Notes under the pieces: generated by a model
Database searches by the model: none
Told to the model about the DNA's origin: nothing
Seen by the model: the letters and a program-made list of their open reading frames with translations, nothing else
Shown: one piece after another, positions 16,401-20,337 of the stretch
How the letters are laid out: every line of letters starts with the position of its first letter
Numbering within the stretch: the first letter of the stretch is position 1
Made by a program: the position numbers and the translations under genes
Source of the DNA: a virus
Strand: one strand, 5' to 3'
Length of the DNA stretch: 20,337 nt
Virus record (IMG/VR): IMGVR_UViG_3300020477_000171
Coordinates: 1 to 20,337 of that record

Positions 16401-18488
16401 AAAGCAGGAAAAAACTTACAAGTTGATTCTATTGCTCATCATGAACTTTCGGATACTTTCAGAGCTTCTGGTGAAGTATTAAATATTCCGTGGATTGGTG
16501 AAGTAGCTTTATCGAGAGGATTAACTGCTGAAGTATTTGGAGATTATTTAGATACTGCATTTATGAAAGGAGATATAGGATCAGTTATGAAATTGATCGT
16601 AAATAGTGCAGGATTAATAAATACTGCTTCTGGTAGAGCGATTGTTATGACTGATGCTTTTTGGAGAAATGTATCCGAAAGAATGGAGTTACACAAACTT
16701 GCTTATATTGATGCTACTAATACTGTTAGAAATAGTTTACGAAACTCAGACGGAACTTTAAAAATAACTGACAAGGATGCCTATTTAGATAAAGTTCAAG
16801 AAGAATATATGTATATTATTAGGAATCCTGATGATGAACTTCTTAAAACTGCAAAAGCAAATACACAAGTTGCTTTAATGCAAGCTCCTCTCAATAAAAT
16901 TGGACAAAGTATAGAAAAATTTAAAACTAAAACGTCTAATAGAAGAGGAGGAAAAGATTGGTATGAAACTGGTCATGGAAGTTTTGGTAAGAATCTCAGA
17001 CAAAGTATGCAGAATATAGGTGAGAATGTTACCCAATCAATGTTTAACATAGGTGAGAATATACCTAGAGCTTTTGTAGCTTCTAAGTTTGCCTTTCTCA
17101 GGACAATGACAAATATTTTTAAAGAGTATGTATTAGAAAGAACTCCTTTTAAGTTCTTAGATCCTGATATGTATAAAAAAATGAGCGAAGCAGAAAGACA
17201 AGCATCATTAGCAAAAATAGGAAATGGAACATTGATGCTTTCAATGGGATACGCTCTTGGAAATAAAGTCTTTATGAAAGATGGTAAAGGATTTTATATG
17301 GAAGGATTGGATGCTGCTGATCCTTCAAGTAGATTTATTAAATATGTAGAAGGAGGAAGAAGTCCAGAGATAAGTTACCAAGATGGAAAAGGAAATGAAT
17401 ATTCTGTATCTTTAGATAGAATAGATCCCGGAAAAGCTACATTAGCTATTGGAGCTATATTCGGAGATTATCATGATCAAATGCAAGAAGCTATATCTTT
17501 AATGGATGAAAAATTTCAGAAAGATAGTATTGAATTAGAACAAGTTCTAAGAGAAAAATTAACATGGGCGTTAGCAGATTGGTTCTATGGTGTTCCAATG
17601 ATGCAAGGAATTAAAGATACCGCAGGAGCTATCATACCCGGTATTGATCCCTATGGTCCAGACTTATCTAGAGAAGTTACACAATTTGCTACAGAATTTA
17701 TTAATCCGTGGATTGCTGGTCAATCTTCATTACGAAAAGCTATTCATAAAACTCTTGATCCTTTCGCAGTTATGGGAGGAAAAACTGAAAAATTAGAAAA
17801 AGTAAAGACTATAGATGATGCAAAATACATGGATGATCGTGGTGGAGAAAGGGATGATCTTAGAGAATGGAATACTAAAAAAGCTGGTATTCTATTTACA
17901 GCTTTACAAAATTATATAGAAGCAGTCCATAAAGTATCTATAATAGATAGAACTGATATAAGAAATCCAAAAATAGGACAAAATTTATATGCTTTAGTAG
18001 GTCCAGAAGGTAATATGGTTAAACATTTACCACATTTAAAACTTAGATCTCTTGAACGAGGATTAGCTACTTTAGCCTTACCTATAGTAGGAAAAAGAAA
18101 AATTAGAACTAATACTTCAGATTTAATACTTGGACTAGGTATTCCATATAAAGATCCTAGACAATGGCAAGCAACTCCAGGAATTGTACTTTCTCCAGAA
18201 CAAAGATATGAATGGGTAGTTCTTGCAGGAAGATTAAATAAGAAATATTTTAATAATGAATATTATCGTCAAAAAATAGAATTATTAAATTCTGGAAAAT
18301 TAGATAATATACACGATGAAAAACAGAGGAGAACTAAGTATAGACTTAAAGATAGAGTCCATGCTAGAATATTACTTAACAGACAAAGAGCTTATAGATC
18401 TATGATGAATTCTAAAAGAAATATTGATAATGGTTTTAAAAAGCAAGATAGAAACCAATCAAGAGTTAATAAACTTACTTCAGGATAA
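13449..18488 (+). CDS. Internal virion protein D (T7 gp16-like), TTG start, enlarged
   Basis: 1679 residues against 1318 in T7. In T7, gp16 has an N-terminal lytic transglycosylase and after ejection spans the inner membrane. The start is TTG with a perfect AGGAGG (13438-13443) five bases upstream; no nearby in-frame ATG has a better site. Residues 1-50 are acidic. Residues about 76-148 (LLFPTIRLDKSTG..., ending TFASADEATTFSKHVSERI) form a small domain seen in large phage virion proteins. I do not see a convincing transglycosylase motif; HETQSFEGMQ (191-200) is only a faint echo. Hydrophobic segments occur at about 456-470, 888-916 and 1259-1275. An 11-residue repeat (QSMxNIGENxx) lies at 1185-1206. 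Identification is by order, size and overall character. Confidence 0.82.
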   Translation: MPEEETQKKVLSEHKELLEKETPDAPIEEEPDSTLLELSQDPFRGREQKSYPWLERAFDPESPTINDRSIYTQSAWDKSSGQELLFPTIRLDKSTGQLFQYDTSTPEGIQEAYEKAIAEDDYLTFASADEATTFSKHVSERISQIRASHKAQQEQHKINREKARQTPALLPNEVIQKYHQIEDLMVRISSHETQSFEGMQNLIAAIEDQTDDFNVESGDYAEMDLLREFPSLVDAKPTTLLKEIERRFPDTNSTPGANLLKHYLKEKWLDENRSMFSPQGDPLTATWKVAGKLKQLGIDSYEAYDKFMLDLPNIGGNIGYSTMEFMMLVTEGILNPPGLRPMTNNIQVWYEKVQGLEPKEARKKAEELSSKMFQWSTYVGEQVQPKTELGKATATIGEYTLGAFGGKHIWKWGLTKAMKWGKVLEKTKVKEWGREIGKIKPTDWKTLEKVATSDKTSFIGGGTLGLTAAMSPENRLLPFLEDIGMPPEIARITAASPDDTTFMKYMKNFYDASVDIMGFDLVIPGMLALSRAMYYWSKPYTVESVKKAKEGLNVASSYFDKIKWLFPEEAAFRKPRKVTGAEATLASLKETSQKELQELIQADNKGELLKYVESKGYTVDEKGLIVPKALVPKGKPTKVDKLEIPDAGIKDESLIAKELTDEDKLRIAELAIKDAKDFSTSTQKILNVDKITTEEDRLKYIKKGAEIFDQLYQTGKKRTTQTFQDAERIRREIEAWVGPDNVGSYLQKFAGMTKNFPALMHSVRTYMFEEAKAFARSSKRISDLGPSATDKDLVEYFLDVHKYVGAMETDVRIAGNIARTLQIRNTILNASDNVLANVIEGAGRYGEDGRKTLLQVADAVGNQPDPLGIKNIVNRRNGPLYNLFEFAKSNAITGFISNGVTLAATNLGVLSFMISRQHEHLSEVMLNTVAREWKDRTGKSFFGLQGEGMTWGALKAEHFGLQQATFELFAGAHFGPRSPLGSAYKAGKNLQVDSIAHHELSDTFRASGEVLNIPWIGEVALSRGLTAEVFGDYLDTAFMKGDIGSVMKLIVNSAGLINTASGRAIVMTDAFWRNVSERMELHKLAYIDATNTVRNSLRNSDGTLKITDKDAYLDKVQEEYMYIIRNPDDELLKTAKANTQVALMQAPLNKIGQSIEKFKTKTSNRRGGKDWYETGHGSFGKNLRQSMQNIGENVTQSMFNIGENIPRAFVASKFAFLRTMTNIFKEYVLERTPFKFLDPDMYKKMSEAERQASLAKIGNGTLMLSMGYALGNKVFMKDGKGFYMEGLDAADPSSRFIKYVEGGRSPEISYQDGKGNEYSVSLDRIDPGKATLAIGAIFGDYHDQMQEAISLMDEKFQKDSIELEQVLREKLTWALADWFYGVPMMQGIKDTAGAIIPGIDPYGPDLSREVTQFATEFINPWIAGQSSLRKAIHKTLDPFAVMGGKTEKLEKVKTIDDAKYMDDRGGERDDLREWNTKKAGILFTALQNYIEAVHKVSIIDRTDIRNPKIGQNLYALVGPEGNMVKHLPHLKLRSLERGLATLALPIVGKRKIRTNTSDLILGLGIPYKDPRQWQATPGIVLSPEQRYEWVVLAGRLNKKYFNNEYYRQKIELLNSGKLDNIHDEKQRRTKYRLKDRVHARILLNRQRAYRSMMNSKRNIDNGFKKQDRNQSRVNKLTSG
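17001..17066 (+). repeat. 33-bp tandem repeat inside the gp16-like gene
   Basis: Two in-frame units, 17001-17033 and 17034-17066, encoding QSMQNIGENVT and QSMFNIGENIP. The core ATAGGTGAGAAT is identical in both; the flanks have diverged, so the duplication is old or under selection. Confidence 0.7.
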
Positions 18489-18494
18489 TAAACC

Positions 18495-20066
18495 ATGCCA
18501 GATTTAGCAAGACAAGGACCATTTAGTTATGATGTTCTAAGTAGAACAGGAAATGGTGAATATACACTAGACAAATCTGATTTCAATGCTGATAATGGTG
18601 AGATCTTAGAAGTCATCGTGAATGGTGTAAAGATAGAAGGAGATGGTTCTGTAGCTAATGCAACTGATGCTGGAAATAAATCTCCTGCACATGGTTTCTT
18701 TGTAGACAGTCTTACTAATCCTACAAAAATAACACTAGTTTCTAATCCCGGTTCAGGAACAATAAAGATTTATAGACTCTCTAATCGTTCTTCAGCTTCA
18801 GTAGACTTTGCTCCCGGATCTGTGATCAGAGAACAAGACTTAGATAACAGTACTAGCCAAACTCTCCACGTTGCACAGGAAGCTATTGATATAGCTCTTA
18901 ATGGAGTTGTACTTGCTACTGATGATAAATGGGATGCAAACAGTAAAGTAATTAAGAGTGTTGCTGATGGTTCTGCGGATAATGATGCAGTAAACAAAGG
19001 ACAATTAACTGTTCACGATACTACTATTACTGGCTATAGAGATACTACTAATGATTATAAGCTAGAAGCAAAGGATTGGGCACAATTAATTACTTCTCAA
19101 GTAAAGGCTTATTCTGGTGGATCAGTAACAGGAAGTTTTATTGACGATTCTGCAAAGAACTGGGCTTCAGGAACAACATCAGCTGCACCTTCTGCTGGTT
19201 CTGCTAAAGAATGGGCTATTGGTGGAGAAGGTACTGTAGGTACAGCCGTTGCAGGAGGAGAATATTCTGCTAAAAAACATGCACAAGATGCATCTACATC
19301 TGCAGGAGAAGCTTTAGCATCTAAAACCGCTGCAGCAGCTAGTGAAGCCGCAGCAAATGCCTCTGCAGATGCTGTCTCAAGTATTATAGACAACTTCTAT
19401 GATAAGTACTTAGGAGCAATGGCAGATAATGCCACTCAAGGTACTAATCCTACACCTACAGGAGAATGGGCAAAGGATTCATCTACAATTACAGTATCAG
19501 CAAATACAAATATAAAGGTAGGACAAGTTGTAACAGGACATTCATCCATACCAGCAGGAGCAAATGTATTATCAATAGATGGAACTGCAATAGTTATTTC
19601 CGCTAATATGACTGCTGCAAGTCCAGAGACTGATCCTACATTAACCTTTACTGGTTATGGTGTATATGGTACATTCAATGGTACTAAAGATGGCCCTGCT
19701 ACTGATAATGACGGAGATGCGTTAGCAGATGGAATGTTGTACTTTAATACAACTGATGATGTAATGATGGTTTATGATACCACATCTAGTAAGTGGAAAC
19801 AGTTGCAACCCACTACATCAGAGATGACAGCTATTCAGACATGTCATACTAATATTAGTACTATTAATGATTTTGCTGAAAAGTATAGAATAGCTGGTTC
19901 TGCTCCCGGATCTGACAATGATGAAGGAGATCTTTATTATAACACAACTGATAATAAATTAAGATATTATGATGGAAGCTCATGGACAGCATTCGGACTT
20001 ACCGAAGCTCAAACTCAAACAGAAGCAAATAACGCAAGCGTGGCGATGTCGATTGCCCTCGGCTGA
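18495..20066 (+). CDS. Tail fibre protein (T7 gp17-like N-terminal domain)
   Basis: 523 residues; T7 gp17 has 553. The N-terminal domain (about 1-140) attaches the fibre to the tail. Its signature here is VDFAPGSVIREQDLDN then TLHVAQEA (about 104-131), matching gp17, followed by DANSKVIKSV and NDAVNKGQL. Next come KEWA/YSAKKHA segments and an Ala-rich helix (about 269-298). After FYDKYLGAM (about 300-308) lies a beta-rich Thr/Val/Gly segment (about 328-386), then two copies of a small module: LYFNTTDDVMMVYD (about 412-425) and LYYNTTDNKLRYYDGSSW (about 479-496). The C-terminal receptor-binding part is short. The last 33 bases are unusually GC-rich. A weak AGGAT precedes the ATG, six bases after the previous stop. 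Confidence 0.9.
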   Translation: MPDLARQGPFSYDVLSRTGNGEYTLDKSDFNADNGEILEVIVNGVKIEGDGSVANATDAGNKSPAHGFFVDSLTNPTKITLVSNPGSGTIKIYRLSNRSSASVDFAPGSVIREQDLDNSTSQTLHVAQEAIDIALNGVVLATDDKWDANSKVIKSVADGSADNDAVNKGQLTVHDTTITGYRDTTNDYKLEAKDWAQLITSQVKAYSGGSVTGSFIDDSAKNWASGTTSAAPSAGSAKEWAIGGEGTVGTAVAGGEYSAKKHAQDASTSAGEALASKTAAAASEAAANASADAVSSIIDNFYDKYLGAMADNATQGTNPTPTGEWAKDSSTITVSANTNIKVGQVVTGHSSIPAGANVLSIDGTAIVISANMTAASPETDPTLTFTGYGVYGTFNGTKDGPATDNDGDALADGMLYFNTTDDVMMVYDTTSSKWKQLQPTTSEMTAIQTCHTNISTINDFAEKYRIAGSAPGSDNDEGDLYYNTTDNKLRYYDGSSWTAFGLTEAQTQTEANNASVAMSIALG

Positions 20067-20081
20067 AATTAAAGGATAAAT

Positions 20082-20337
20082 ATGGCAAACACATTTAAGA
20101 ATATAACAGCAAGGTTAGATGCTACTTATAACTCCAATAATGGTGTAGCTGCTAATGCTCTCACTAACGTAGGAGATTTCGGAGGAACAAATAATGCCGT
20201 TGCTTCTGGATCACAGATAACCTTAATTGGTATGACTATAGCTAACATTACAAGTGGAGTAATTAATGTTGGTATAAAACTTATTAATGGATCTGATCAA
20301 ACATGGTTAGTCAAGGATGCACCCATCCCCACTGGTG
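20082..20337 (+). CDS. Small structural-type protein after the tail fibre (partial, runs off the window)
   Basis: The 85 visible codons begin MANTFKNITARLDATYNSNN and remain open to the window end. AAAGGA (20071-20076) lies five bases before the ATG, 15 bases after the fibre stop. The sequence is beta-rich with a pattern (ITLIGMTIAN, then INVGIKLINGSDQTWLVKD and APIPTG) that I associate with short tail- or virion-associated proteins next to fibre genes in marine phages. The family is recalled rather than checked. It may be a fibre accessory or tip protein. The 3' end is missing. Confidence 0.6.
   Translation, partial: MANTFKNITARLDATYNSNNGVAANALTNVGDFGGTNNAVASGSQITLIGMTIANITSGVINVGIKLINGSDQTWLVKDAPIPTG

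Noticed and set aside
18770-19393. Minus-strand ORFs (75 and 94 codons) within the tail fibre
   Set aside because: They arise from Ala/Ser-rich coding sequence on the + strand and lack ribosome-binding sites.
1-20337. tRNA genes, CRISPR arrays, insertion sequences, attachment sites or a defence cassette
   Set aside because: No cloverleaf, spaced direct repeats, transposase or integrase motifs were seen; nearly all of the window is virion genes.

Overview
This window is a late (structural) gene block of a T7-like podovirus, order Autographivirales. Every convincing gene is on the + strand and most are packed end to start. The order small virion-type proteins, portal, scaffold, major capsid, tail tube A, tail tube B, internal virion proteins A to D, tail fibre matches T7 genes about 7 to 17. 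The DNA is visibly AT-rich. Several protein traits suggest a marine phage of an AT-rich host, for example a SAR11/pelagiphage-type relative: the N-terminus of the glycine-rich protein, the tail-fibre modules and the small protein after the fibre. The host assignment is inference; nothing in the window fixes it. No RNA polymerase, replication, lysis or packaging gene is in view.

Layout. Positions 1-1848 hold four small or accessory proteins ahead of the portal: a 55-aa basic-tailed protein, two tandem 156-aa paralogues, and a glycine-rich 228-aa protein whose C-terminus matches that of the 55-aa protein. Positions 1848-5606 are the head module (portal, scaffold, major capsid). Positions 5722-9098 are the two tubular tail proteins. 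Positions 9099-18488 are the four internal virion proteins that in T7 build the inner core and the DNA-ejection channel; the last two are much larger than in T7. Positions 18495-20066 are the tail fibre. A further small protein starts at 20082 and runs off the window.

How it works together. The scaffold guides capsid assembly around the portal. The tail tubes attach below the portal. The gp14/15/16-like proteins sit inside the head on the portal and are ejected to make a conduit across the host envelope. The fibre binds the host. The only intergenic gaps over about 25 bases flank the capsid gene: a 132-base leader with small hairpins upstream and a 115-base spacer with two strong tandem hairpins downstream. 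The downstream position equals that of the T7 late terminator. This suggests the phage sets capsid transcript level separately from the tail and core genes.

No defence system, CRISPR array, tRNA, insertion sequence or clearly new multi-gene system was found. The most unusual items are the tandem duplicated pair with flanking proteins sharing a C-terminal tag, the capsid-flanking regulatory regions, the apparent lack of a lytic transglycosylase domain in the gp16-like protein, and an inserted domain in the tail fibre.
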